In this document: positions 50,407 to 58,959 of the stretch, piece by piece
How the letters are laid out: each line of letters begins with the position of its first letter
How positions within the stretch are numbered: the first letter of the stretch is position 1
NCBI RefSeq assembly: GCF_001905905.1
Contig: NZ_LIVT01000005.1
Location: 124,001-188,000, forward strand
Origin: Streptomyces sp. CB02366
Lineage (GTDB): Bacteria; Actinomycetota; Actinomycetes; Streptomycetales; Streptomycetaceae
DNA: 64,000 nt
Direction: 5' to 3'
The notes under the pieces: model-generated
What the model saw: only the letters and a program-made list of their open reading frames with translations
What the model was told of the DNA's origin: nothing
The model's database searches: none
Made by a program: the position numbers and the translations under genes

Positions 50407-51198
50407 GTGTCGACGCCGTTCTATGTCTCACCCCAGCAGGCCATGGCCGACCGGGCGGAATACGCCCGCAAGGGCATCGCCCGTGGTCGCAGCCTCGTTG
50501 TGCTGCAGTACGCCGACGGCATTGTGTTCGTCGGCGAGAACCCGTCCCGCGCACTCCACAAGTTCAGCGAGATCTACGACCGGATCGGCTTCGCGGCCGC
50601 CGGCAAGTACAACGAGTACGAGAACCTCCGCATCGGCGGAGTGCGCTACGCGGATCTGCGCGGATACACCTACGACCGGGACGATGTGACGGCCCGTGGG
50701 CTGGCCAACGTCTACGCGCAGACGCTCGGCACCATCTTCTCCAGCGCCGCCGAGAAGCCGTACGAGGTGGAGCTGGTGGTCGCCGAGGTCGGCGCCGAGC
50801 CCGAGGGCGACCAGATCTACCGGCTGCCGCACGACGGTTCGATCGTGGACGAGCACGGCTCGGTCGCGGTCGGCGGCAACGCCGAGCAGATCAGCGGCTT
50901 CCTCGACCAGCGCCACCGCGACGGCATGACGCTGGCCGAGGCGCTCAAGCTCGCCGTGCAGGCCCTCTCGCGGGAGCCCGGCGGCGGCGAGCGGGAGATC
51001 CCCGCCGAGCGCCTGGAGGTCGCGGTCCTGGACCGCACCCGCCCCCAGCAGCGCAAGTTCAAGCGGATCGTCGGACGTCAGCTGGCCCGGCTGCTGGACA
51101 CGGACGCGGCGGGCAGCACGCCCACGGACGCCCCGTCCGACACCGAGGAGAACGACGCCCCCGGCGCCGGCGGCGCGTCCGCCTCCACCGAGGAGTAG
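50407..51198 (+). CDS. prcA: Proteasome alpha subunit
   Basis: A 263-residue subunit forming the outer rings of the 20S core. The N-terminal STPFYVSPQQAMADRAEYAR forms the gate and H0 helix. RKGIARGRSLVVLQYADGIVF and GKYNEYENLRIGGVRYADLR are typical alpha-type elements. No catalytic Thr is present, as expected. The last 40 residues are a disordered acidic tail. The gene starts at GTG 50407 after AAAGGGA. It ends in a terminator shared with the convergent LacI-family gene. Confidence 0.96.
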   Translation: MSTPFYVSPQQAMADRAEYARKGIARGRSLVVLQYADGIVFVGENPSRALHKFSEIYDRIGFAAAGKYNEYENLRIGGVRYADLRGYTYDRDDVTARGLANVYAQTLGTIFSSAAEKPYEVELVVAEVGAEPEGDQIYRLPHDGSIVDEHGSVAVGGNAEQISGFLDQRHRDGMTLAEALKLAVQALSREPGGGEREIPAERLEVAVLDRTRPQQRKFKRIVGRQLARLLDTDAAGSTPTDAPSDTEENDAPGAGGASASTEE

Positions 51199-51210
51199 CG
51201 GGCAGCGTCC

Positions 51211-51246
51211 GGCGGCGCTCCCGGGCAGCGGCCCGGGAGCGCCGCC
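51211..51246. terminator. Bidirectional terminator after prcA
   Basis: Perfect 15-base arms (51211-51225 and 51232-51246) around a 6-base loop lie between the convergent prcA and LacI-family genes. Confidence 0.82.
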
Positions 51247-51249
51247 GTC

Positions 51250-52287
51250 TCATGCCCCGGTCCCGGCGGGCGGCGGTGCGGTGGAGCCGCGTACGACGAG
51301 CCGGACCGGCAGCCCCCCGGGCTCCGCGGGGCGGCCGTCCAGCACGGCGAGCAGCGCCTCCATGCCCCGCTCGCCGACACGCTCCGCCGGGAGCCGCACC
51401 GTGGTCAGCTCCGGCTCCAGGGCGCTCGCCAGCGCCAGATCGTCGAACCCGGTGACCGACAGCTCGTCCGGCACCCGCAGTCCGAGCCTTCGGGCGGCCT
51501 TGCAGGCGCCCGCCGCCAGGATGTCGTCGTCGCAGACGATCGCGGTGGGCCGCTCCCCGGCGACCGCCAGTGCCCGTTCCACTGCCTCCCGGCCCGCCCG
51601 CACGTCCAGCGCGGCCCGTACGGTCCGGACCGCGGCGCCCTCCACCGCGTCCAGCGCCTCGTGCAGCGCCCCGGCGCGCACCGCGAACGTCCAGGTCTCC
51701 ACGGCGGATGCCAGATGCAGGAAACGGCGGTGGCCGAGGCTCAGCAGATGGTCCGTCACCTGCCTCATCCCGTCGGCGATGTCGAGGTTCACCCGGGCGG
51801 CCGGCCCGGCGTCCGACGGATCGCTGTCCAGCATCACCAGCGGCAGGTCCGCCCCGTGCAGCGCCTCCAGCGCGTTGGCGGCCATCGAGGACGCGATGAC
51901 CCCGTCGAGCGCGGCGCGGGCCGAGGCGAACGGGTCCCGGGCCGGGCCCGTGCCGTCCGGCGAGGGGTAGAGGACCACCCCGAAGTCGTGCTCGGCGGCG
52001 AGCGCCGCGGCCCCGGCGTACACCCGGGCGAAGAACTCGTTGGTGAGCGCGGGCACCACCAGCAGGGCGGTCCTGGTGCGGCCGAGCCGCAGACTCCGGG
52101 CCGCCAGATTGGGCCGGTAGCCGAGGCCGGAGGCCGTGTCCCGCACCCGCTGGGCCGTGGACTCCGACACCCGGCCGGGCCACTTCCCGCCGAGCACCAG
52201 GGAGACCGTCGCCTGGGAGACGCCCGCCGCGCGGGCCACGTCGCGGCTGGTGGGCCGGGCGGGGACGGGCTGCTGCGCGCTGGTCAC
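51250..52287 (-). CDS. LacI-family transcriptional regulator
   Basis: A 345-residue repressor starting at GTG 52287 behind GGAGG. The DNA-binding head is TSRDVARAAGVSQATVSLVLGGKWPGRVS with the hinge LGYRPNLAARSL. The rest is a periplasmic-binding-like effector domain (ALLVVPALTNEFFARVYAGAA; AIVCDDDILAAGACKAARRLG; SVTGFDDLALASALEPELTTV). Effectors of this family are usually sugars. It is divergent from the MFS gene with an inverted repeat between, so it likely controls that transporter. It interrupts the proteasome cluster between prcA and pafA. Confidence 0.9.
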   Translation of the reverse strand: MTSAQQPVPARPTSRDVARAAGVSQATVSLVLGGKWPGRVSESTAQRVRDTASGLGYRPNLAARSLRLGRTRTALLVVPALTNEFFARVYAGAAALAAEHDFGVVLYPSPDGTGPARDPFASARAALDGVIASSMAANALEALHGADLPLVMLDSDPSDAGPAARVNLDIADGMRQVTDHLLSLGHRRFLHLASAVETWTFAVRAGALHEALDAVEGAAVRTVRAALDVRAGREAVERALAVAGERPTAIVCDDDILAAGACKAARRLGLRVPDELSVTGFDDLALASALEPELTTVRLPAERVGERGMEALLAVLDGRPAEPGGLPVRLVVRGSTAPPPAGTGA

Positions 52288-52349
52288 TCGTGCCTCCGTG
52301 CGGGATGTTCCGTGACGCCGCGGGGTGGACCCGCGAACTGCGCACATGG

Positions 52350-52376
52350 TACGTATGAGCCTCGAAGTTATACGTA
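52350..52376. promoter_or_regulatory. Candidate LacI-type operator TACGTAT-N13-ATACGTA
   Basis: A perfect 7-base inverted repeat lies in the gap between the LacI-family and MFS genes. Its right half sits in GTTATACGTAAC, whose central CG resembles LacI-family sites. The region is AT-rich relative to its surroundings. Confidence 0.5.
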
Positions 52377-52419
52377 ACACTTCGGTGCGCGCGGGCGGCC
52401 GGGGCGGAAAGGGGCGGAC

Positions 52420-53679
52420 ATGGCCGCGGGATATCTGGAGATCCTCCGGGCGCGGCACGCGGCCCGGCTGCTGACGGGCACCCTGGTGGGGCGGCTGCCC
52501 AACGGCACCGCGCACATCGCCCTCGTGCTGTTCACCCGCGCGGAGGGCGGCAGCTACACCCTGGCCGGGGCGCTCGCCGCCGCGTACGGGCTGGCCACCG
52601 CCGTGGGGCAGCCGCTGCTCGGCCGCGCGGTCGACCTGTACGGGCAGCCGCGGGTCCAGCTCCCGGCCGCCGTGCTCTCCGCGCTCGGAATGGCCCTGCT
52701 GGCGCTCACCGGCCTCGGCTCGCTCCCGCTGGCCTACCTCGCCGTCGTCATCGCCGGGGTCGCCACACCGCCCCTGGAGGGCGGCCTGCGGGCCCTGTGG
52801 CCCAGCGTCCTCAAGGGCGAGGGCCAGGTGCACCGGGCCTACGCCATGGACGCCGTGGCGCAGGAGATCATGTTCACCGTCGGGCCGCTCCTGGTGACGC
52901 TGCTCGTCTCGCTGTGGTCCCCGGCCGCGGCCCTGCTCGTCATCAACGTCCTCGGCGTCCTGGGCGCGCTCTCGGTCATCCTGTCCGAGCCCTCGCGCAC
53001 CTGGCGCTCCGCGCCCCGTGAGGCGCACTGGCTCGGCGCCCTGCGCTCGCCCGGACTCCTCGCGCTGCTGGGCGCGTTCTTCTTCGTCGGACTCGCCCTC
53101 GGCTCCATCACGGTGGCCGCGGTGGCGTACGCCGACGACCACGGGCGGGAGTCGGTGTACGGCTGGCTGATGGCCGCGCTCGGGCTCGGCGCGCTGATCG
53201 GCGGCCTGGTCTACGGAGCGCGGCAGTGGGCGGGCGCCCCCGAGAAGCGGCTGCGGGTCATCGTCGGACTGCTGGCGCTGGGCTACCTGCCGTTGACGCT
53301 CACGCCCCCGGTCCCGGCCATGGCCGTCCTCGCCGCTCTCGCCGGGCTGTTCCTCGCACCGGCCATCGCCTGCTCCTTCATCGTGGTCGACCGGCACGCC
53401 CCGCGCGGCACGGTGACCGAGGCGTTCTCCTGGCTGGTCACCACGTTCGGCGTAGGCGCCGCGGCCGGCACGGCCGCCGCCGGACCCGCGGTCGAACTCG
53501 GCTCGACCGCCTGGAGCTTCGCGGTCGCGGGGGCCGGGGGAGTGGCGGCCCTGGCCGTCCTGCTGGCCACCGGGAGGCTTCTCGCGGCCCCCGTCCGCAC
53601 GGCCGCGGTCGCGACGGGATCGGAAAATGATCGAAACGGTGCCGTCGAACCCGGTTTCAGCTCGGGCCATAAGGCGTAA
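52420..53679 (+). CDS. MFS transporter
   Basis: A 419-residue major facilitator with 11-12 hydrophobic helices (for example TLAGALAAAYGLATAVGQPLLGRAVD, where GRAVDLYGQ is the loop 2-3 signature). Related streptomycete proteins are annotated as sugar or drug exporters. No substrate can be assigned. The divergent LacI regulator is the probable repressor. The stop is only 9 bases before pafA, so readthrough could contribute to pafA expression. Confidence 0.88.
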   Translation: MAAGYLEILRARHAARLLTGTLVGRLPNGTAHIALVLFTRAEGGSYTLAGALAAAYGLATAVGQPLLGRAVDLYGQPRVQLPAAVLSALGMALLALTGLGSLPLAYLAVVIAGVATPPLEGGLRALWPSVLKGEGQVHRAYAMDAVAQEIMFTVGPLLVTLLVSLWSPAAALLVINVLGVLGALSVILSEPSRTWRSAPREAHWLGALRSPGLLALLGAFFFVGLALGSITVAAVAYADDHGRESVYGWLMAALGLGALIGGLVYGARQWAGAPEKRLRVIVGLLALGYLPLTLTPPVPAMAVLAALAGLFLAPAIACSFIVVDRHAPRGTVTEAFSWLVTTFGVGAAAGTAAAGPAVELGSTAWSFAVAGAGGVAALAVLLATGRLLAAPVRTAAVATGSENDRNGAVEPGFSSGHKA

Positions 53680-53688
53680 TGTTCAGTC

Positions 53689-55050
53689 ATGGACCGCCGC
53701 ATTTTCGGGCTGGAGAACGAGTACGGCGTCACGTGCACGTTCAGGGGACAGCGCCGACTGTCACCTGACGAAGTGGCGCGCTACCTCTTCCGCCGTGTCG
53801 TGTCATGGGGCCGCAGCAGCAACGTCTTTCTGCGGAACGGTGCCCGCCTCTACCTCGACGTGGGATCGCATCCGGAATACGCGACACCGGAGTGCGACAA
53901 CGTGACCGAACTCGTCACGCACGACAAGGCGGGCGAGCGCATTCTGGAAGGCCTGCTCGTCGACGCCGAACGCCGCCTGCACGAGGAGGGAATCGCGGGC
54001 GACGTCTATCTCTTCAAGAACAACACCGACTCGGCGGGAAACTCCTACGGCTGCCACGAGAACTACCTCGTGGCCCGGCACGGGGAATTCTCCCGGCTCG
54101 CGGACATCCTCATTCCGTTCCTCGTCACCCGGCAGCTGATCTGCGGCGCGGGCAAGGTGCTCCAGACTCCGCGCGGCGCGGTCTACTGCGTCAGCCAGCG
54201 CGCCGAGCACATCTGGGAGGGCGTCAGCTCCGCGACGACCCGCTCCCGGCCGATCATCAACACCCGCGACGAACCGCACGCCGACGCCGAGCGGTACCGC
54301 CGCCTCCACGTCATCGTCGGCGACTCGAACATGTCCGAGACGACCATGCTGCTCAAGGTCGGCGCCACCGACCTGGTGCTCCGCATGATCGAGGCGGGCA
54401 CGGTGATGCGCGACCTGACCCTGGAGAACCCGATCCGGGCGATCCGCGAGGTCAGCCACGACCTCACCGGCCGCCGCAAGGTGCGCCTGGCCAGCGGCCG
54501 GGAGGCGTCGGCCATCGAGATACAGCGGGAGTACTACGAGAAGGCCGTGGACTTCGTCGAGCGCCGGGGCATCCGCACCGGCACCGTCGACCGGGTCCTG
54601 GAGCTGTGGGGCCGCACCCTCGACGCGGTCGAGGCCGAGGACCTCGACCGGATCGACACCGAGATCGACTGGGTCATGAAGTACAAGCTCATCGAGCGGT
54701 ACCGGGCCAAGCACAACATGACCATGTCGAATCCGCGGGTCGCCCAGATAGACCTCGCCTACCACGACATCCACCGCCGCCGCGGCCTCTTCTACCTCCT
54801 GGAGAAGAAGGGGCAGACCGCCCGCATCTGCAACGACCTCAAGATCTTCGAGGGCAAGTCGGTGCCCCCGCAGACCACCCGGGCGCGGCTGCGCGGCGAC
54901 TTCATCCGCCGGGCGCAGGAGCAGCGCCGGGACTTCACCGTCGACTGGGTCCACCTCAAGCTCAACGACCAGGCGCAGCGCACGGTCCTGTGCAAGGACC
55001 CGTTCCGCTCCGTCGACGAGCGGGTGGAGAAGCTGATCGCCGGTATGTGA
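53689..55050 (+). CDS. pafA: Pup--protein ligase
   Basis: A 453-residue ligase that activates the C-terminal Glu of Pup with ATP and joins it to substrate lysines. It is a homologue of Dop. Key residues are in RRIFGLENEYGVTCTF (metal-binding Glu) and Asp57 in LYLDVGSHPEYATPE, the catalytic base. FKNNTDSAGNSYGCHENYL and PIINTRDEPHADAERYRR are shared with Dop. The Dop-type loop is absent, as expected for PafA. The C-terminal domain includes FTVDWVHLKLNDQAQRTVL. No good ribosome site precedes the ATG, consistent with coupling to the upstream MFS gene. Confidence 0.96.
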   Translation: MDRRIFGLENEYGVTCTFRGQRRLSPDEVARYLFRRVVSWGRSSNVFLRNGARLYLDVGSHPEYATPECDNVTELVTHDKAGERILEGLLVDAERRLHEEGIAGDVYLFKNNTDSAGNSYGCHENYLVARHGEFSRLADILIPFLVTRQLICGAGKVLQTPRGAVYCVSQRAEHIWEGVSSATTRSRPIINTRDEPHADAERYRRLHVIVGDSNMSETTMLLKVGATDLVLRMIEAGTVMRDLTLENPIRAIREVSHDLTGRRKVRLASGREASAIEIQREYYEKAVDFVERRGIRTGTVDRVLELWGRTLDAVEAEDLDRIDTEIDWVMKYKLIERYRAKHNMTMSNPRVAQIDLAYHDIHRRRGLFYLLEKKGQTARICNDLKIFEGKSVPPQTTRARLRGDFIRRAQEQRRDFTVDWVHLKLNDQAQRTVLCKDPFRSVDERVEKLIAGM

Positions 55051-55184
55051 CCGGCTCGCCGCTCCCTCGGGCAGCCGCCCGCCGGGAGCGGTACGACGGA
55101 CACCGGACAGGACGCGGCCCCGGCTTGTGCTCCCGCACGGGCCGGGGCCGCGGCGCGGCCGAGCGCGTGCCTACCGGGACCGCC

Positions 55185-55206
55185 TCCGCCGTACGCGAGC
55201 GACGGC
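55185..55206. repeat. 22-base direct repeat, copy 1
   Basis: The sequence starts TCCGCCGTACGCGAGC and ends GACGGC. It is repeated exactly 35 bases downstream. Internal GCCGT and ACGGC arms can form a hairpin. Confidence 0.85.
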
Positions 55207-55219
55207 CGCCGGGGCCCTT

Positions 55220-55241
55220 TCCGCCGTACGCGAGCGACGGC
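55220..55241. repeat. 22-base direct repeat, copy 2
   Basis: An exact copy of the element at 55185-55206, separated by a 13-base spacer. Together the copies form two consecutive small hairpins behind pafA. Confidence 0.85.
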
Positions 55242-55366
55242 GGCTCGGGGCGAACCGGCCATGCTAGCCGCCGGGGGCCCAGCCGTGTCGGGACTCGTGG
55301 TGCCCCTGGGGTGAGGTCGTACAGTGGCGGGACTTGCCCGGAGCCCCCTACTCGCGAGTTGGACTG

Positions 55367-56344
55367 ATGAACCCCACGAAGACTGCCCGGTACGCCGCCG
55401 CCGCACTGGTCGTGCCCGCCCTCCTGTTCACCGCCGCCTGCGGGTCCGACTCCAAGGACGACGACGCGCCGAAGTCGGGGCCCGTCGGGAAGGTGTCCGG
55501 AAAGTTCGGCGCCGAGCCCGAGATCGAGGTGCCCAAGGGCGCCAAGGCCGCCGAGGACATCGTGGTGGAGGACGTGTCCACCGGTGACGGGGCCGAGGTG
55601 AAGAAGGGCGACATCGTCCGCCTGGACTTCGCCGGCAACCTGGAGGCGCTCGGCTCCACCTGGGCCCAGCGGCAGAACGCCCCGACGAAGGGCCCGCGCG
55701 CCCAGGTCGTCCAGGAGATCGGCCAGCAGGGCCAGATGCTGCCGACCAAGGTCGCCGACGCGCTGGCCGGCCACAAAGTCGGCAGCCGGGTCCAGGTCGA
55801 GGGCACGGCCGAGGCGATCGTCGGTGAGCAGCTGAACCCGCAGTCCGGGATCAAGCCCTCCGACCCCCTGGTCTGGGTCGTCGACATCGTCAACGCCAAG
55901 AAGGTCGACAAGAAGGGCGAGGCGAAGGGCGACCAGGCCGCCAGCGAGGCCGGGATGCCCAAGGTCGAGGCGGCGTCGCAGAAGGCCGCGACGATCACCA
56001 TCCCCAAGGGCGAGAAGGCTCCCAAGGACCTCAAGGAGCAGGTGCTGATCAAGGGCGACGGCGCCGAGGTCAAGGCCGGCGAGGGCCTGGTCGTCCAGTA
56101 CACCGGGGTGAAGTGGGAGGACGGCGAGAAGTTCGACTCCTCCTGGGACCACGGCGGCGCGAGCGCCTTCCCGATCGGCGTCGGCGGCGTCATCCAGGGC
56201 TGGGACAAGGGCCTGGTCGGCAAGCACGTCGGCGACCGCGTCCTGCTGGCCATCCCGCCGAACCAGGCGTACGGCGCCGACCCGTCGAACCAGCTGGCCA
56301 AGAACAACCTGGTCTTCGTCGTCGACATCCTGGGCACCGTCTGA
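55367..56344 (+). CDS. FKBP-type peptidyl-prolyl isomerase lipoprotein
   Basis: A 325-residue exported lipoprotein (lipobox FTAAC, lipidated Cys25). It has two FKBP-like units. The first (about 70-185) lacks most aromatic pocket residues. The second (about 230-325) is intact: VQYTGVKWEDGEKFDSSWDHG, GGVIQGWDKGLVGKHVGDRVLLAIPP and AYGADPSNQL. It should assist folding of exported proteins at the membrane. Charged Lys/Glu-rich linkers join the parts. It precedes a cytoplasmic FKBP gene by 85 bases. Confidence 0.9.
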   Translation: MNPTKTARYAAAALVVPALLFTAACGSDSKDDDAPKSGPVGKVSGKFGAEPEIEVPKGAKAAEDIVVEDVSTGDGAEVKKGDIVRLDFAGNLEALGSTWAQRQNAPTKGPRAQVVQEIGQQGQMLPTKVADALAGHKVGSRVQVEGTAEAIVGEQLNPQSGIKPSDPLVWVVDIVNAKKVDKKGEAKGDQAASEAGMPKVEAASQKAATITIPKGEKAPKDLKEQVLIKGDGAEVKAGEGLVVQYTGVKWEDGEKFDSSWDHGGASAFPIGVGGVIQGWDKGLVGKHVGDRVLLAIPPNQAYGADPSNQLAKNNLVFVVDILGTV

Positions 56345-56429
56345 CCGGCGGCGCGGCCCCCGTACGGTCCGAGCGACGGGGCGACCCGTGCGAAACTTGT
56401 GGCCCCCAAGATTTTTTAGGAGCAGTTCA

Positions 56430-56801
56430 GTGAGCATCGAGAAGCCCGAGGTCGACTTCCCGGGTGGCGAGCCGCCGGCCGACCTGGAGATCAAGGACAT
56501 CTGGGAGGGCGACGGCCCGGTGGCCCAGGCGGGCCAGACCGTCTCCGTCCACTACGTGGGTGTCTCCTTCTCCACCGGCGAGGAGTTCGACGCTTCCTGG
56601 AACCGCGGCACCCCGCTGCAGTTCCAGCTCGGCGCCGGCCAGGTCATCGCCGGCTGGGACCAGGGCGTCCAGGGCATGAAGGTCGGCGGCCGCCGCCAGC
56701 TGACCATCCCCGCCCACCTCGCCTACGGCGACCGCGGCGCCGGCGGCAAGATCGCCCCCGGCGAGACGCTGATCTTCGTCTGCGACCTCGTCGCGGTCTG
56801 A
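56430..56801 (+). CDS. Cytoplasmic FKBP-type peptidyl-prolyl isomerase
   Basis: A 123-residue single-domain isomerase. The active site is VSVHYVGVSFSTGEEFDASWNRG, FQLGAGQVIAGWDQGVQGMKVGGRRQLTIPAHLAYGDRGAG-type sequence with the usual Tyr, Asp, Phe and Trp residues. It has no signal peptide. The GTG at 56430 follows AGGAG. It is the second of a tandem FKBP pair placed between pafA and pafBC, and it ends in a strong terminator. Confidence 0.93.
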   Translation: MSIEKPEVDFPGGEPPADLEIKDIWEGDGPVAQAGQTVSVHYVGVSFSTGEEFDASWNRGTPLQFQLGAGQVIAGWDQGVQGMKVGGRRQLTIPAHLAYGDRGAGGKIAPGETLIFVCDLVAV

Positions 56802-56822
56802 CCGTCTCCGCACGCGCGACAT

Positions 56823-56852
56823 GAGGGCCCCCGCCGCACGGCGGGGGCCCTC
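56823..56852 (+). terminator. Terminator after the cytoplasmic FKBP gene
   Basis: Perfect 14-base arms GAGGGCCCCCGCCG and CGGCGGGGGCCCTC enclose a 2-base loop (CA), 22 bases after the stop. It separates the FKBP genes from pafBC. Confidence 0.85.
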
Positions 56853-56967
56853 CGCGCTCCTCGGCGGCGCTCCCCGGCCCCGTCCTGCGGGCCCCGCGCC
56901 GTCCGCGGCGGCCCTTCGCCGCCGGACGGCCGGAAGCCCGGCTTTGGCCCGCACACCCCGGGGCGGT

Positions 56968-56979
56968 ACGGTCGACCGT
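56968..56979. promoter_or_regulatory. Palindrome ACGGTCGACCGT upstream of pafB
   Basis: A 12-base perfect palindrome 27 bases before the pafB start. It overlaps the likely promoter region. Chance occurrence is possible because the motif is GC-rich. Confidence 0.3.
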
Positions 56980-57005
56980 CGTAGAGCACCAGAGAAAGGG
57001 CGTCG

Positions 57006-57959
57006 ATGGCGATTGCCAAGGCCGAGCGGTTGATGAACCTCGCGCTGTGCCTGCTGGGAACCCGGCGCCCGCTCAGCAAGCGCGAACTCCGCGGATCCAT
57101 CGAGGCGTACCTCGAAGCGGGCTCCGACGACTCCTTCAACCGGATGTTCGAGCGCGACAAGGACGACCTGCGGGAGCTGGGCCTCGTCATCGAGACCGTC
57201 GAGAACCTCGACGGCGAGACCGGTTACCTGGCCCGCCGCGACAGCAACCGGCTGCCCCCCATCACCCTGGACGCCGAGGAGGCCGCCGCCCTCGGCCTGG
57301 CCGCGAAGGTCTGGCAGCAGGCCCGCCTCGCCGGGGCCGCCAGCGGGGCCCTGCAGAAGCTGCGCGCCGCCGGCATGCCCGAGTCCGAGGACGCCTACGA
57401 AGTCCACAGCGCCCTCGAACCCCGCATCCCCGTCCACGAGGCCGCCTTCGAACCGCTCATGCTGGCCTGCCGCGACCGCCGGCCCGTCACCTTCGACTAC
57501 CGCAAGGGCAACTCCGCCCGCGCCGAGCAGCGCCACGTCGAACCCTGGACCCTCGAATGCTGGCGGGGCCACTGGTACCTCGCGGGCTGGGACCGCGAGC
57601 GCGGCGCCGAACGCGTCTTCCGGCTCTCCCGCATCACCGGCAAGGTCCGCTCCCGCGCCGGGGCGTTCACCGCCGAGGTGCCCGACGTGGTCACCGTCCG
57701 CGAGACCGTGGAGAGCTGGGCCGGCGAGGTCGCCACCCGAACCGCCCGGATCAGGCTCCGCGCCGGGGCCGGCTATCCGCTGCGGTCGCGCGCGACCGCG
57801 GTACGGGAACGCGGTGACGGGTGGGACGAGCTGGAGATCCCGTACGGGAACGGCCTCGACGCCTGGCTCGTCGAGTTCGGGCCGGACGTCGTGGTGGAGG
57901 AACCCGCCGACCTGCGGGCCGATGTGGTGGACCGGCTCCGCGCCGTGGCCAGGGACTAG
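57006..57959 (+). CDS. pafB: WYL-domain transcription factor PafB
   Basis: A 317-residue regulator. The N-terminal helix-turn-helix (AKAERLMNLALCLLGTRRPLSKRELRGSIEAYL) is followed by a WYL domain (about 145-225) with HVEPWTLECWRGHWYLAGWDRERGAERVFRLSRI, and a WCX domain at the C-terminus. PafB works as a heterodimer with PafC to activate DNA-damage genes. Its linkage to the proteasome genes is conserved, although it is not needed for proteolysis. It precedes pafC by 20 bases. Confidence 0.93.
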   Translation: MAIAKAERLMNLALCLLGTRRPLSKRELRGSIEAYLEAGSDDSFNRMFERDKDDLRELGLVIETVENLDGETGYLARRDSNRLPPITLDAEEAAALGLAAKVWQQARLAGAASGALQKLRAAGMPESEDAYEVHSALEPRIPVHEAAFEPLMLACRDRRPVTFDYRKGNSARAEQRHVEPWTLECWRGHWYLAGWDRERGAERVFRLSRITGKVRSRAGAFTAEVPDVVTVRETVESWAGEVATRTARIRLRAGAGYPLRSRATAVRERGDGWDELEIPYGNGLDAWLVEFGPDVVVEEPADLRADVVDRLRAVARD

Positions 57960-57979
57960 GGACGAGGGAAACCGGAACG

Positions 57980-58936
57980 ATGGCCACGAACGCGATCGAC
58001 CAGACCCGCCGGATGCTGTCCCTGGTGACGTATCTGCGCGAACGCCCCGGCGCCCACGTCCAGGACGTGGCGCGGGCCTTCGGGATCACCGAGGACGAGC
58101 TGATCTCGGACCTCGACGTGCTGCCCATGTGCGGCACCAGCTTCCGCGGCGGCGACCTCCTCGACATCGACACCGACGGCGAGCGGATCTGGTGGCACAA
58201 CCCGGACGACGTCGCCGAACCGCTCCGGCTCGCCGCCGACGAGGCCACCGCGCTGCTCGTCGCCGCCCGCGCCGTCGCCACCCTGCCCGGCCTGCGCGAG
58301 AGCGACCGGCTCGCCCTCGTCCGCGCCACCGCCAAGCTGGAGACGGCCGCCGGCGAGTCCGGGGCCGCCAGTTCCCGGCTCTCGGTGACCTTCGAGGCGG
58401 AGGGCGGCGTCTTCGCCGACGTCGACCGCGCCATCTCCGAGCGTCGGCGGCTCTGGCTGCGCTACTACTCGCCCGCCCGCGACGAACTGACCGAGCGCGA
58501 GGTCGACCCGATCCGGCTCTTCGCCGTGGGCCACACCTACATGGAGGGCTGGTGCCGGCTCTCCGAGGCCCGCCGGACCTTCCGACTGGACCGGGTCGCC
58601 GAGATCCGCCTCCTCGACGCCCCCGCCGCGCCGCCCGAGCTGGAACTGCGCGACCTGTCCGCCGGACTGGTCCAGCCCGCCGCCGAGGACCCGGAGGTCG
58701 TGATCGAGGTCGGTCCCGGGGGCCGCTGGGTCGCCGAGTACTACCCGCACGACTCCGCCGAGGAACTCCCCGACGGCGGCCTGCGGATCATCCTGCGCAC
58801 CCCGGACCCGGCCTCGCTGCGCCGGCTCGCCCTGCGCCTCGGCGGCGACGGCCGCATCGTCACCCCGCCGGAACTCGCCGCCAGCGCCCGCGACGCCGCC
58901 CGCCAGGCGCTCGCCGCCTACGAGGACGCCCCCTGA
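57980..58936 (+). CDS. pafC: WYL-domain transcription factor PafC
   Basis: A 318-residue partner of PafB. The helix-turn-helix is TRRMLSLVTYLRERPGAHVQDVARAFGITEDELISDL. The WYL domain is visible as RRRLWLRYYSPARDELTEREVDPIRLFAVGHTYMEGWCRLSEARRTFRLDR-type sequence, with the ring-forming Trp-Tyr-Leu replaced by related residues. A WCX domain closes the protein. The ATG at 57980 follows GGAAACCGGA. With PafB it forms the activator of RecA-independent DNA-damage genes. Confidence 0.93.
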   Translation: MATNAIDQTRRMLSLVTYLRERPGAHVQDVARAFGITEDELISDLDVLPMCGTSFRGGDLLDIDTDGERIWWHNPDDVAEPLRLAADEATALLVAARAVATLPGLRESDRLALVRATAKLETAAGESGAASSRLSVTFEAEGGVFADVDRAISERRRLWLRYYSPARDELTEREVDPIRLFAVGHTYMEGWCRLSEARRTFRLDRVAEIRLLDAPAAPPELELRDLSAGLVQPAAEDPEVVIEVGPGGRWVAEYYPHDSAEELPDGGLRIILRTPDPASLRRLALRLGGDGRIVTPPELAASARDAARQALAAYEDAP

Positions 58937-58959
58937 GGGGCCGGGGAGGCGAGAGGACC

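Larger units (their letters stand above)
55051..55366 (+). other. Gap between pafA and the FKBP lipoprotein (no gene)
   Basis: No credible gene is present in these 316 bases. The stretch contains two 22-base direct repeats, each with internal hairpin potential, at 55185-55206 and 55220-55241. A possible promoter for the lipoprotein lies around 55295-55330 (GTCGTACAGTGG). Confidence 0.5.
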
